Positions 20,396 to 28,325 of a stretch of 64,000 nucleotides of DNA are shown piece after piece. The notes beneath the pieces were generated by a model. That model had not been told where the DNA came from. It made no database searches and saw nothing but the letters and a program-made list of their open reading frames with translations. A program made the position numbers and the translations under genes. Source of the stretch: Streptomyces pseudovenezuelae (GTDB lineage: Bacteria > Actinomycetota > Actinomycetes > Streptomycetales > Streptomycetaceae); the NCBI RefSeq assembly GCF_001513955.1, contig NZ_KQ948146.1, positions 520,363 through 584,362 on the forward strand, written 5' to 3'. Positions within the stretch are counted from its first letter, which is position 1; every line of letters begins with the position of its first letter.

Positions 20396-21262
20396 TCAGG
20401 CGGGTCGGCCCGTGTGCGCGGCCCAGTCCAGGATCTGTACGGCGGCACCTGCGGCCTCCAGGCCCCGGCAGTGGGCGTGGTGCCGGCGGGCGATGCCGTC
20501 GAGGTCGAGGTGGGTGCCGAAGGCCGGGTGGGCGGTCAGGCGGCGGGCGTAGGCCCACAGGGTCGGGTGGCCGGCGACGCGCTGCACCGCGGCGGCGTCC
20601 AGGTGGTGACGGTGCACGGTGTCGAGCTGGACCAGCGCGACCCACAACTCGACGTCGGCGGCGGTGAGGTGATCCCTGATCAGGTACGCGCGTCCGTCGA
20701 GCCAGCGCTCCAGGGAGCCCAGCGAGTCCAGCAGCCGTTCCAGTCCGGCGGCCCGCTCGCTCTCGTCGCCACCCGCCGATCCGGCGCGCTGCGCGGCCCG
20801 CTCGATGCCCTGGGCGCACATCCGCTCGACGGCCTCCGTCTCCGACTCGGCCCCGCACGGGTACAGGGCCGGGCGGCCACCGCCGAAGTGTCCGGCCAGG
20901 TCGCGGGTGATGTCGGCGGCGTGGGTGCTGACGATCCGCCCGGACCAGTCGTCGCTGAGCACCGGGGCGACGGCCGCGCCGGTGTACCGGTGCGCGCTGG
21001 CCTCGTACAGCGGGCGCAGCGCGGAGTGTCCGCCGTCGGGACAGTCGGGGACCGGGTCCAGGCAGGTCACGGGACAGACGTCGTCGAGGCCGAGCAGTCC
21101 GTGCACGACGGCGATGCGCAGTCCGTCGGCGCAGGCGGGGGTGAGGTGGAGCCGGTAGCGGCGCGGCACGGCGTAGTGCCCGCTGCGCGCGTCCCGGCCG
21201 ATCCGTCCGCGGAACCTGGGGGCCGGGTGGGTGGGAACGTGGGCGAGCGGTGTGACGGACAT
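20396..21262 (-). CDS. Glutathione S-transferase-like (GHR-type) protein
   Basis: 288 residues from ATG 21262, with GGGGAGA just upstream. Family resemblance is to glutathionyl-hydroquinone reductases / Xi-class GSTs: thioredoxin-like N-terminal part, then a helical C-terminal domain with AYLIRDHLTAADVELWVALVQLD. The usual catalytic CPW motif is replaced by TPACADG, although Cys residues remain in DVCPVTCLDPVPDC. Actinobacteria use mycothiol, so the thiol partner is uncertain. A sulfur-type leader peptide lies upstream, tying it to the same regulon as the two monooxygenases. It may dethiolate or reduce products of their action, which is inference. Confidence 0.82.
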   Translation of the reverse strand: MSVTPLAHVPTHPAPRFRGRIGRDARSGHYAVPRRYRLHLTPACADGLRIAVVHGLLGLDDVCPVTCLDPVPDCPDGGHSALRPLYEASAHRYTGAAVAPVLSDDWSGRIVSTHAADITRDLAGHFGGGRPALYPCGAESETEAVERMCAQGIERAAQRAGSAGGDESERAAGLERLLDSLGSLERWLDGRAYLIRDHLTAADVELWVALVQLDTVHRHHLDAAAVQRVAGHPTLWAYARRLTAHPAFGTHLDLDGIARRHHAHCRGLEAAGAAVQILDWAAHTGRPA

Positions 21263-21376
21263 GGGTCTCCCCGGGGGTCGGTGCGCAGACGTACGCGCGG
21301 CGGAAGCGTCGTCGGGCGGGAGCGGGCGGCGGTCCCCCTGCGCGGCGGCGGGGGTGGCACCGGAAGGCGGCCGGGC

Positions 21377-21469
21377 TCAGCCCAGGGGCCTGATCGCGCT
21401 GCAGACCCGCAGCAGATCGATGTGACGGCGGGAGGTGAGGAGAGGCGAGGGCCGAGACGTACGACTCAC
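21377..21469 (-). CDS. Leader peptide of sulfur type (30 aa), upstream of the GST-like gene
   Basis: Reverse-strand frame GTG 21469 to TGA 21377. The C-terminal 18 residues SRRHIDLLRVCSAIRPLG match the conserved core of actinobacterial sulfur leader peptides very well; the Cys lies inside the core rather than at the end. No good ribosome binding site is visible before the chosen GTG, so the start is uncertain, but the core frame is clear. It lies 114 bases upstream of the GST-like gene. Confidence 0.75.
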   Translation of the reverse strand: MSRTSRPSPLLTSRRHIDLLRVCSAIRPLG

Positions 21470-21485
21470 TCGGCCGACGGCCGGC

Positions 21486-21803
21486 TCAAGGCACCCCATG
21501 TTTCCCTACCTGTTCACTAGGATTCCCGTCTGGAGTGTCGATCGGGCGGGCACACACGTCAAGAGGGCGTCCACGAGGCGAGCAGAAGAGCCGGCCGGTG
21601 GCGGGGTCGGCGGCCGTCGCGCCGACGAGCGGGCTGGCGGGCGCCGCCAGGGCACGCCCGTCGGAAGATCCGTGGGCTGCCGTGCGCACTTCCGCGGCGG
21701 TGTCCGAGCCGAATGCCCCGATCAGCGTGACCTCGCGGGGCCGCCGGGCGAGGTGCCAGGCGGTGGCCGCGCCCATCGGACCTACGCCGACGACGGCGAT
21801 CAC
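21486..21803 (-). pseudogene. Remnant of FAD-dependent oxidoreductase (sarcosine-oxidase-like N-terminus)
   Basis: From GTG 21803, with GGGAGG just upstream, the frame encodes VIAVVGVGPMGAATAWHLAR, a Rossmann FAD-binding start. The next recognisable family segment (AHGSPRIFRRACP, compare the HGSxRIFRRAYP of MSOX-like oxidases) appears in a different frame, so at least one frameshift is present. The rest of a ~380-residue protein is missing. It is a decayed fragment. Confidence 0.6.
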
Positions 21804-21911
21804 CGTCCCTCCCCGGCATCCGGTTCCTGCCCGCGAACGGCACGCGGGGCCGGCTACAACTGGTTGGCTCCGCGGGCGCCTGGTACGAGCACCCGGACGT
21901 CCGCCGCCCCG

Positions 21912-23624
21912 TCAGTGCGACTCGCGGCTCACCTCCGAGCCGCTGGAACCGACGAGGAAGTCCAGGTCCACACCCTTGTCGGCTTGTTGGACATGGTCCA
22001 CGTACAGCCGCTCCCAGCCCCGCCTCGGGTTGGCGAAGCCCTCGACGGTGGCCTTGTTCGGGGTGCGGGCGGCGAGTTCGTCGGCGGGCACCTCCAGGTC
22101 GACGCGGCGGGCCTCGACGTCGAGGCTGATGACATCGCCGGTCCGAACGAGGGCGAGCGGGCCGCCCGCCGCCGCTTCCGGGGCCACGTGCAGGACGACG
22201 GTGCCGTACGCGGTGCCGCTCATCCGGCCGTCGCAGACGCGGACCATGTCCCGCACGCCCTGCTCCAGCAGTTTGGTGGGCAGCGGCATGTTGGCCACCT
22301 CGGGCATGCCCGGATAGCCCCGGGGGCCGCAGCCGCGCAGCACCAGGACGGAGTCGGCGTCGACGTCAAGGTCCGGGTCGTCCACGCGGGCGTGGAAGTC
22401 CTCGATGCTGTCGAAGACGACCGCACGGCCCCGGTGGCGCAGCAGATGCGCCGAGGCGGCCGCGGGTTTGATCAGGGCGCCGTCGGGGGCGAGGCTGCCG
22501 CGCAGGACGGCGATGCCGCCCTCCTCGACGAGGGGGCGGGCCCGGGTCCTGATCACCTCGGCGTCCCAGATCGGGGCGTCGGCGAGGTGGTCCACCAGCG
22601 GCCGTCCGGTCACCGTGAGCGCGTCGGGGTCCAGGAGGTCGGCGACCTCGCGCAGCACGGCGAGCAGGCCGCCGGCCCGGTGGAAGTCCTCCATGAGGAA
22701 GCGCCCGGCGGGCTGCAGGTCCACCAGGACCGGCACCCGGGAGCCGATGCGGTCGAAGTCGTCCAGGGTCAGTTCGATGCCCAACCGGCCCGCGATGGCG
22801 AGGAGATGGACGACGGCGTTGGTGGAGCCGCCGATCGCGGCCAGCGCCACGATCGCGTTGTGGAAGGACCCCTTGGTCAGGAAGGTGCTCGGGCGGCGTT
22901 CGGCGGCCACCAGTTCCACCGCGAGCCGTCCGGTGCCGTGCGCGGCCTCCAGCAGCCGGCTGTCCGGAGCGGGGGTGCCCGCCACGCCGGGGACGACCGT
23001 GCCCAGTGCCTCGGCGACCAGCGCCATGGTGGAGGCGGTGCCCATGGTGTTGCAGTGCCCGCGGCTGCGGATCATCGACGACTCGGAGCGGGTGAACTGC
23101 TCCTGCGACAGGGTCCCGGCACGGACCTCCTCCGACAGCCGCCACACGTCGGTGCCGCAGCCCAGCGGGGTGCCGCGGAAGGTGCCGGTCAGCATGGGCC
23201 CGCCGGGCACGACCACGGCGGGCAGGTCCACCGAGGCGGCGGCCATCAGCAGCGAGGGGATCGTCTTGTCGCAGCCGCCCAGCAGGACCACGCCGTCGAG
23301 GGGGTTGGCGCGCAGCATCTCCTCCGTGGCCATCGCCGCCATGTTGCGCCAGAGCATGGCGGTGGGCCGCACGTTGGTCTCGCCCAGCGACACCACGGGC
23401 AGGTCGAGGGGGATGCCGCCCGCCTCGTGGACGCCGTCCCGGACGGATCGGGCCACCTCGTCCAGATGGGCGTTGCAGGGGGTGAGGTCGGAGGCGGTGT
23501 TGGCGATGGCGATCTGGGGCCGGCCGGTGAAGGCGTCGGCCGGGACGCCCCGGCGCATCCAGGCCCGGTGGATGTAGGCGTTGCGGTCCTGTCCCGCGTA
23601 CCACTGCGCGCTGCGAAGGTTCAT
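21912..23624 (-). CDS. IlvD/Edd-family dehydratase (sugar-acid dehydratase)
   Basis: 570 residues from ATG 23624, the usual length for the IlvD/Edd family. Iron-sulfur and metal-site signatures are intact: NTASDLTPCNAHL, GGCDKTIPS and VCDGRMSGTAYG. These enzymes remove water from dihydroxy acids with a [2Fe-2S] cluster. The short form and its genetic company (IclR regulator and zinc alcohol dehydrogenase, no ilv genes) favour an aldonic-acid dehydratase such as arabonate or xylonate dehydratase over valine biosynthesis. It is divergent from the IclR gene across 51 bases. Confidence 0.9.
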   Translation of the reverse strand: MNLRSAQWYAGQDRNAYIHRAWMRRGVPADAFTGRPQIAIANTASDLTPCNAHLDEVARSVRDGVHEAGGIPLDLPVVSLGETNVRPTAMLWRNMAAMATEEMLRANPLDGVVLLGGCDKTIPSLLMAAASVDLPAVVVPGGPMLTGTFRGTPLGCGTDVWRLSEEVRAGTLSQEQFTRSESSMIRSRGHCNTMGTASTMALVAEALGTVVPGVAGTPAPDSRLLEAAHGTGRLAVELVAAERRPSTFLTKGSFHNAIVALAAIGGSTNAVVHLLAIAGRLGIELTLDDFDRIGSRVPVLVDLQPAGRFLMEDFHRAGGLLAVLREVADLLDPDALTVTGRPLVDHLADAPIWDAEVIRTRARPLVEEGGIAVLRGSLAPDGALIKPAAASAHLLRHRGRAVVFDSIEDFHARVDDPDLDVDADSVLVLRGCGPRGYPGMPEVANMPLPTKLLEQGVRDMVRVCDGRMSGTAYGTVVLHVAPEAAAGGPLALVRTGDVISLDVEARRVDLEVPADELAARTPNKATVEGFANPRRGWERLYVDHVQQADKGVDLDFLVGSSGSEVSRESH

Positions 23625-23636
23625 CGCTGGGGCTCT

Positions 23637-23671
23637 TTCCGGTAATCGGTACGGCGGTCTACTATCCGGAA
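23637..23671. promoter_or_regulatory. Divergent promoter/operator for IlvD and IclR genes
   Basis: TTCCGG (23637-23642) and TCCGGAA (23665-23671) are inverted arms in the 51-base divergent gap, a layout seen for IclR-family operators. On the plus strand TACTAT (23660-23665) is a good -10 candidate, 10 bases before the IclR ATG, so that message would be leaderless or nearly so. Confidence 0.45.
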
Positions 23672-23675
23672 CGCG

Positions 23676-24488
23676 ATGCAGCATACGCAGCGGCTTCCGG
23701 CTTCGACAGCCCCCGGCACGGAACGCGCCGAGGGCGACCGTCTGGTGGGATCGGACCGGGTGCTGGGGGTGCTCAAGGAGCTGGCCCGGCATCCGGACGG
23801 CGTGGCGCTCGACGAGCTCACCCGGGCGGTCGGCAGCCCCAAGCCGACCGTCCATCGGGCGCTGGCCGCACTGCGCCGGGCCGGTCTGGCCGGCCAGGAC
23901 CGCGGCGGGCGCTATCTGCTGGGCGACGAGTTCCTGCGGATGGCCTTCGCCCATCACGAGGCCCGCCCCGAACACGTCCGAATGCGGCCCCTGTTGGAGA
24001 CCCTGGCCGCCCGGTTCGGCGAGACGGCCCACTACGCGGTCCTGGACGGCCGCGAGGTCGTCTACCGCGCCAAGGTCGACCCTCCCACCGGTGCCGTCCG
24101 GCTGACCTCCACGGTCGGCGGCCGCAACCCCGCTCACGCGACCGGCGTCGGAAAGGTGCTGCTCGCCCACGAGTTGGGCACCCTTGACGCCGTACGGCGA
24201 TGGGTCGGCACGGCGCGCCCGGCTCGCCGGACGCCCCGAACCCTGTGCACGGCCGCGGAGTTGCACCGCGAGCTGCGGGAGACGCGCGAGCGGGGATACG
24301 CCCTCGACGACCAGGAGAACGAGCCCGGCGTCGTCTGCCTCGCCCTGCCCGTGTACGGCGCCTCGCCGCGGGTTCCCTCCGGAGCCGTGAGCGTGAGCGC
24401 GCTGGCGTACCGGACCCCGTTGCGGGTGCTGGTGGACGCCGTGGCGGAGATCCGTGAGGCACTCGGCCCCTTGAAGGAGCCCTTCTGA
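23676..24488 (+). CDS. IclR-family transcriptional regulator
   Basis: 270 residues from ATG 23676. The N-terminal winged helix is clear (VLGVLKELARHPDGVALDEL, then KPTVHRALAALRRAGL), followed by the IclR effector domain ending with SVSALAYRTPLRVLVDAVAE. These regulators sense small organic acids. There is no ribosome binding site and a -10 lies about ten bases upstream, suggesting leaderless translation. It probably controls the divergent dehydratase and the downstream alcohol dehydrogenase, whose start overlaps its stop. Confidence 0.93.
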   Translation: MQHTQRLPASTAPGTERAEGDRLVGSDRVLGVLKELARHPDGVALDELTRAVGSPKPTVHRALAALRRAGLAGQDRGGRYLLGDEFLRMAFAHHEARPEHVRMRPLLETLAARFGETAHYAVLDGREVVYRAKVDPPTGAVRLTSTVGGRNPAHATGVGKVLLAHELGTLDAVRRWVGTARPARRTPRTLCTAAELHRELRETRERGYALDDQENEPGVVCLALPVYGASPRVPSGAVSVSALAYRTPLRVLVDAVAEIREALGPLKEPF

Positions 24489-25504
24489 TGCGTGCCTTCG
24501 TCCTCACGGCTCCCGGCGCGTTCGCCGTGCAGGAGGTTCCGGCACCCGTCGCCGCTCCCGGTGAGGTCGTCGTCGATGTCGAGCGGGTCGGCGTGTGCGG
24601 CACCGATCTGGAGTTCTTCACCGGCGCCATGACCTATCTGCACCAGGGCCACGCCGGCTATCCGATGCGGCTGGGCCACGAGTGGGCGGGCCGGGTGCGG
24701 GCGGTGGGTGCCGGGGTCGAGCCGGGCTGGGTCGGGCGGCGGGTCATGGGCGACACGATGCTCGGCTGCGGGGTCTGCCGCCGCTGTCGGCGGGGCCGGC
24801 AGCACGTGTGCGAGAAGCGGGAGGAGGTGGGCATCCGGGGCGGTCGCGCGGGTGCCCTGGCCGAGCAACTCGCCGTTCCCGCCTTCTCGTTGCACGTTCT
24901 CCCCGATTCCGTGGACCCGGTGCTCGGTGCGCTCGTCGAACCGGGCGGCAACGCCCTGCGGGCCGCGCAGGCCACCGGAGCGGGGCCCGGCGACCGGGTG
25001 CTGGTGCTGGGGCCGGGCACCATCGGCCTGCTGGTCGCGCTGTTCGTCCGGGCCGCCGGTGCGCAGGTGCATCTGATGGGTGCCACCGAGGGCTCGCTCG
25101 CCTTCGCGCGCTCGCTGGGCTTTCCGCACGCCTGGCGCGAGGACAGCCTGCCGGACCTGCCGTTCGACGCGGTCGTCGACGCCACCAACGCGGTCCGTCT
25201 GCCCGCACTCGCGCAGGAGTTGGTCGAACCCGGCGGGCGGCTCGTGTACATCGGGCTGGCCGGCGAACCCAGCAGGATCGACACCCGCGCGCTCGTCCTG
25301 AAGGACGTGACGGCGGTCGGCGTCCTGTCGGCCTCCCCCGGGCTGGACGCCACCATCAGGGCCTACGCCGAGCGGGTCGTCGACCCGAGGCCGCTCGTGG
25401 CCGCCACCGTCGCGCTGGACGCGATCGGCCCCGTCCTCGCGGGCGAGCGGCCGCCCGGCGCCGGGCCGGGCCCCAAGATCCACGTCGATCCCGGCTCGGT
25501 CTGA
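24488..25504 (+). CDS. Zinc-dependent alcohol/polyol dehydrogenase
   Basis: 338 residues, ATG 24488 overlapping the IclR stop by one base (TGATG). Medium-chain dehydrogenase: catalytic zinc region VGVCGTDLEFF and GHEWAG, structural zinc cysteines in the pattern C-x2-C-x2-C-x7-C (LGCGVCRRCRRGRQHVC), Rossmann motif GPGTIGLL. The family oxidises sugars, polyols or threonine with NAD(P). With the dehydratase and IclR regulator it suggests a small pathway for an aldose: oxidation to the aldonate then dehydration. Confidence 0.92.
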   Translation: MRAFVLTAPGAFAVQEVPAPVAAPGEVVVDVERVGVCGTDLEFFTGAMTYLHQGHAGYPMRLGHEWAGRVRAVGAGVEPGWVGRRVMGDTMLGCGVCRRCRRGRQHVCEKREEVGIRGGRAGALAEQLAVPAFSLHVLPDSVDPVLGALVEPGGNALRAAQATGAGPGDRVLVLGPGTIGLLVALFVRAAGAQVHLMGATEGSLAFARSLGFPHAWREDSLPDLPFDAVVDATNAVRLPALAQELVEPGGRLVYIGLAGEPSRIDTRALVLKDVTAVGVLSASPGLDATIRAYAERVVDPRPLVAATVALDAIGPVLAGERPPGAGPGPKIHVDPGSV

Positions 25505-25518
25505 GGGGGTTCGGCCCG

Positions 25519-26118
25519 ATGGCGATCAAGGTGCGGCCGACCGCCCAGGTCGACGAGACTGCGGCGATCGGCGAGGGGACGACGGTCTGGGACCTGGCCC
25601 AGATCCGGGAGCACGCCCGGCTCGGGCGCGGGTGCGTCGTGGGCCGGGGCGCCTATGTCGGCCCCGGGGTGCGGATCGGCGACCACGTGAAGCTCCAGAA
25701 CCATGCGCTGGTCTACGAGCCCGCGGTGCTCGGCGACGGGGTGTTCGTGGGCCCCGCGGCGGTCCTCACCAACGACCGCTTCCCACGGTCGGTGGACCCG
25801 GAGGGCAGACTCAAGCGCGGCGGCGACTGGGAGGCCGTGGCGGTGGAGGTGGCCGAAGGGGCCTCCCTCGGGGCCCGTTCGGTGTGCGTGGCCCCGGTAA
25901 GGATCGGTCGCTGGGCCCTGGTCGCGGCGGGCGCCGTGGTGATTCGGGACGTGCCCGACCACGCGCTCGTGGCCGGGGTTCCGGCACGCCGCGTCGGCTG
26001 GGTGGGCCGGGCCGGCGTACGACTGGTGGAGCGGGAGGGCGAGCCGGGGGTCTGGGAGTGCCCCGAGACGGGTGCGCTGCACGACGAGCGGGACGGCCGT
26101 CTCGTCGCGCGCGTATGA
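25519..26118 (+). CDS. Hexapeptide-repeat acyltransferase (sugar N-acetyltransferase type)
   Basis: 199 residues from ATG 25519, GAGGGGG upstream. The left-handed beta-helix hexapeptide repeats are obvious (AAIGEGTTVWDLAQIREHARLG..., VAAGAVVIRDVPDHALVAGVPA). The pattern and length resemble WlbB/WbpD and FdtC N-acetyltransferases that acetylate amino groups on nucleotide sugars. Residues from ~165 form a short extra tail with WECPETG. It reads opposite to the main exopolysaccharide operon but flanks it, so it may acetylate the amino sugar made there. Confidence 0.85.
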   Translation: MAIKVRPTAQVDETAAIGEGTTVWDLAQIREHARLGRGCVVGRGAYVGPGVRIGDHVKLQNHALVYEPAVLGDGVFVGPAAVLTNDRFPRSVDPEGRLKRGGDWEAVAVEVAEGASLGARSVCVAPVRIGRWALVAAGAVVIRDVPDHALVAGVPARRVGWVGRAGVRLVEREGEPGVWECPETGALHDERDGRLVARV

Positions 26119-26207
26119 CGTCTGTTTTCCGTCGAAGCGCGGGCTGTGTGTCCTGTTCGTCCCTGGTCCGCCCGCGCCTGGCGGTGCCTTCCGATAGCGT
26201 GTCGACC

Positions 26208-26285
26208 GTGATCACGGGCGAGATCGAGGGCAAGGGGGACCGCGTCCGGGACGCGTTGGGGCCCGCGGGCGCGGTGGGCGTGTGA
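26208..26285 (+). pseudogene. Possible relic of an HsdM start (25 codons)
   Basis: GTG 26208 begins VITGEIEGKGDRVRDALG, which resembles the very start of type I restriction methyltransferase subunits (VITGEIKxxVDRIWDAFW...), then stops after 25 codons in a GTGTGA overlapping the next gene's start. TAGCGT sits about eight bases before the GTG. No other hsd sequence is nearby. It may be a relic or a chance resemblance. Confidence 0.35.
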
Positions 26286-26968
26286 CCGGCCGGCGGACGT
26301 CCGCGGTGCTGCCCCCGTCGCTGCGTGCGCCGCTCGGGCTGGTCGCGGCCCTCGCCGCGCTGGTGGTCTCGGTGATCGGGGCCCTGTACGCCGGCCACGG
26401 TCTGCCCGGCAGGGTGGACCGGTGGATCGTCGCGCCGACGGCGGACAGTGTGGGGCCGCCATGGCGGCGTGTCGCTCTGGCTCTGGACTTCCTGGGAGAG
26501 CCTGTCGGATCGGTGCTGCTGGTGACGGTCGTCGTGGCGGGCTGCCTGCTGCTCCGCCGTCCACGCGCGGCGGTGCTCGCCGTCGCCGGCGCCGTCGTGG
26601 TCGTGGGGACGGCGACGCTGCTCAAGCGTCTGGTGGGGCGCACCATCCACGGCGCCGACAACCTGTCCTATCCGAGCGGGCACACCGCTTTCTTCACCGC
26701 ACTCGCCCTCGTCGTGGCGCTGCTCGCGACGGACCGGCTCGGCCTCGGCAGGACGGCCGGCACGTCACTCGTGCTCTGCGCGGCGCTCCTGGCCGGCGCC
26801 GCGATGGGGTGGGCGGAGGTCGCCCTGGGCGCGCACTATCCCACCGACGCGCTCGGCGGCTGGTGCACCGCGCTGGCGGTGGTTCCGGCGACCGCGTGGC
26901 TGGTCGACCGGGCAGCCGACCGGTTGGCCGTCCGTACGGCCGGCGCCGGCCGGCGGGAGCCGCGCTGA
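26282..26968 (+). CDS. PAP2-family membrane phosphatase
   Basis: 228 residues from GTG 26282. Six or so hydrophobic segments, with the PAP2 phosphatase signature in three parts: K-x6-R (KRLVGRT), PSGHT, and a third motif ending GAHYPTDALGG containing the His and Asp. Such enzymes dephosphorylate lipid phosphates including undecaprenyl pyrophosphate. Next to an exopolysaccharide cluster, recycling of the lipid carrier is a reasonable role, but a phosphatidic-acid phosphatase is equally possible. It converges on the aminotransferase with a seven-base gap. Confidence 0.9.
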   Translation: MTGRRTSAVLPPSLRAPLGLVAALAALVVSVIGALYAGHGLPGRVDRWIVAPTADSVGPPWRRVALALDFLGEPVGSVLLVTVVVAGCLLLRRPRAAVLAVAGAVVVVGTATLLKRLVGRTIHGADNLSYPSGHTAFFTALALVVALLATDRLGLGRTAGTSLVLCAALLAGAAMGWAEVALGAHYPTDALGGWCTALAVVPATAWLVDRAADRLAVRTAGAGRREPR

Positions 26969-26975
26969 CGTCACG

Positions 26976-28319
26976 TCACGCCAGGCGACGGAATACGGGC
27001 TTCACCGGGCGTCCGCCCACCCAGGGCGTGGGGTCCGCGGCGTCCAGCGCCTTGCGGTACACCGCACATGCCTCGGCCACCACGTCGACGGTGTGATCGA
27101 TGTCGGCGTCGCTGAGCGCGCCGCTCACCACGAACGACGGGGCCAGCACCCCGCCCGCGAGGAGCCGGCGCAGGAACAGCGTGCGGTACTCCTGCGACGG
27201 CTGCCCGTTCTCGTCGAGGGTGGCGAAGACCAGGTTGCTGGCCCGGCCCCGGATGACGACGTGCTCCTCGACGCCCATGCCGGCCGCGGCCTCGCGGACA
27301 CCGGCGGCCAGCCGCTCGCCGAGGGCGTGCAGCCGCGCGGTGACGCCCTCCTCGGTGTAGACGGTCTGCACGGCCATCGCGGCGGCCAGGGAGTGCGTCT
27401 CGGCGCCGTGCGTGGTGGACAGCAGGAAGACGCGCTCGCCGGAGTGACGCAGTCCGCCGCGCTCCATCAGCTCGCGACGCCCGGCCAGCGCGGACACGGC
27501 GAACCCGTTGCCCAGCGCCTTGCCGAACGTGGAGAGGTCGGGGACCACGCCGTACAGGCCCTGGGCGCCCGCCTCGGACCAGCGGAAGCCGGTGATCATC
27601 TCGTCGAAGATCAGGACACAGCCGTGCCGGTCGGCCAGTTCACGCAGGCCGGCGAGGTACCCGGGCGGCGGCTCGGTGTGGGTGGCGGGTTCGAGGATCA
27701 GACAGGCGACCTCGTCCTGGTACCGGGTGAGCAGGTCCTCCGTGGCGGCCAGGTCCCCGTAGGGGAACGACACGGTGAGCTCGTTGGTCGCCGACGGAAT
27801 GCCGGCGGACATCGGTGTGGTGCCGATGAACCAGTCGTCGGTGGAGAAGAACGGATGGTCGGCGCAGAGGGCCACCCGCGGGCGCCCGGTGGCGGCGCGG
27901 GCGAGGCGTACCGCGGCGGTGGTGGCGTCGGAGCCGTTCTTCGCGAACTTCACCATCTCCGCGGTCGGCACCGTGGCCAGGAAGCGTTCCGCGGCCTCGA
28001 CCTCCACGATGGACGGCCGGACGAAGTTGCTGCCGCGGTCGATCTCCCGCCGCACCGCCTCGGTCACGCGAGGGTGGGCGTGTCCGAGGCTGACCGACCG
28101 CAGGCCGGACCCGTACTCGATGTAGCGGTTGCCGTCGACGTCCCATACGTGGGCACCGCGGCCGTGGCTGATGACGGGGGCCAGGTTCTCGGGGTACTGG
28201 TCGTCACCCTTGGCGTAGGTGTGCGCGCCCCCGGGGATCAGGGCGTGCAGCCGCTCATTCGCCGTCCGCGACCGGGCCAGGACGAACTCCGCGGTCTCTT
28301 CGGTGTGTTCGTGGGTCAA
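26976..28319 (-). CDS. Class III aminotransferase (GSAM-like)
   Basis: 447 residues from ATG 28319. PLP fold type I, class III: LIPGGAHTYAKGDDQYPE, GNRYIEYGSGLRSVSLGH, NGSDATTAAVRLARA, ILIFDEMITGFRW-like Asp motif and the PLP lysine in STFGKALGNGFA. It is most like glutamate-1-semialdehyde 2,1-aminomutases, but is the last gene of an exopolysaccharide operon and not near heme genes, so it more likely aminates a keto group on a sugar nucleotide or makes an amino-acid-like substituent. Substrate is inference. Confidence 0.9.
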   Translation of the reverse strand: MTHEHTEETAEFVLARSRTANERLHALIPGGAHTYAKGDDQYPENLAPVISHGRGAHVWDVDGNRYIEYGSGLRSVSLGHAHPRVTEAVRREIDRGSNFVRPSIVEVEAAERFLATVPTAEMVKFAKNGSDATTAAVRLARAATGRPRVALCADHPFFSTDDWFIGTTPMSAGIPSATNELTVSFPYGDLAATEDLLTRYQDEVACLILEPATHTEPPPGYLAGLRELADRHGCVLIFDEMITGFRWSEAGAQGLYGVVPDLSTFGKALGNGFAVSALAGRRELMERGGLRHSGERVFLLSTTHGAETHSLAAAMAVQTVYTEEGVTARLHALGERLAAGVREAAAGMGVEEHVVIRGRASNLVFATLDENGQPSQEYRTLFLRRLLAGGVLAPSFVVSGALSDADIDHTVDVVAEACAVYRKALDAADPTPWVGGRPVKPVFRRLA

Positions 28320-28325
28320 CCGACG

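Noticed and set aside
26976..28319. Heme biosynthesis glutamate-1-semialdehyde aminomutase
   Set aside because: No other heme gene nearby and tight linkage to the sugar operon; kept as a GSAM-like aminotransferase.
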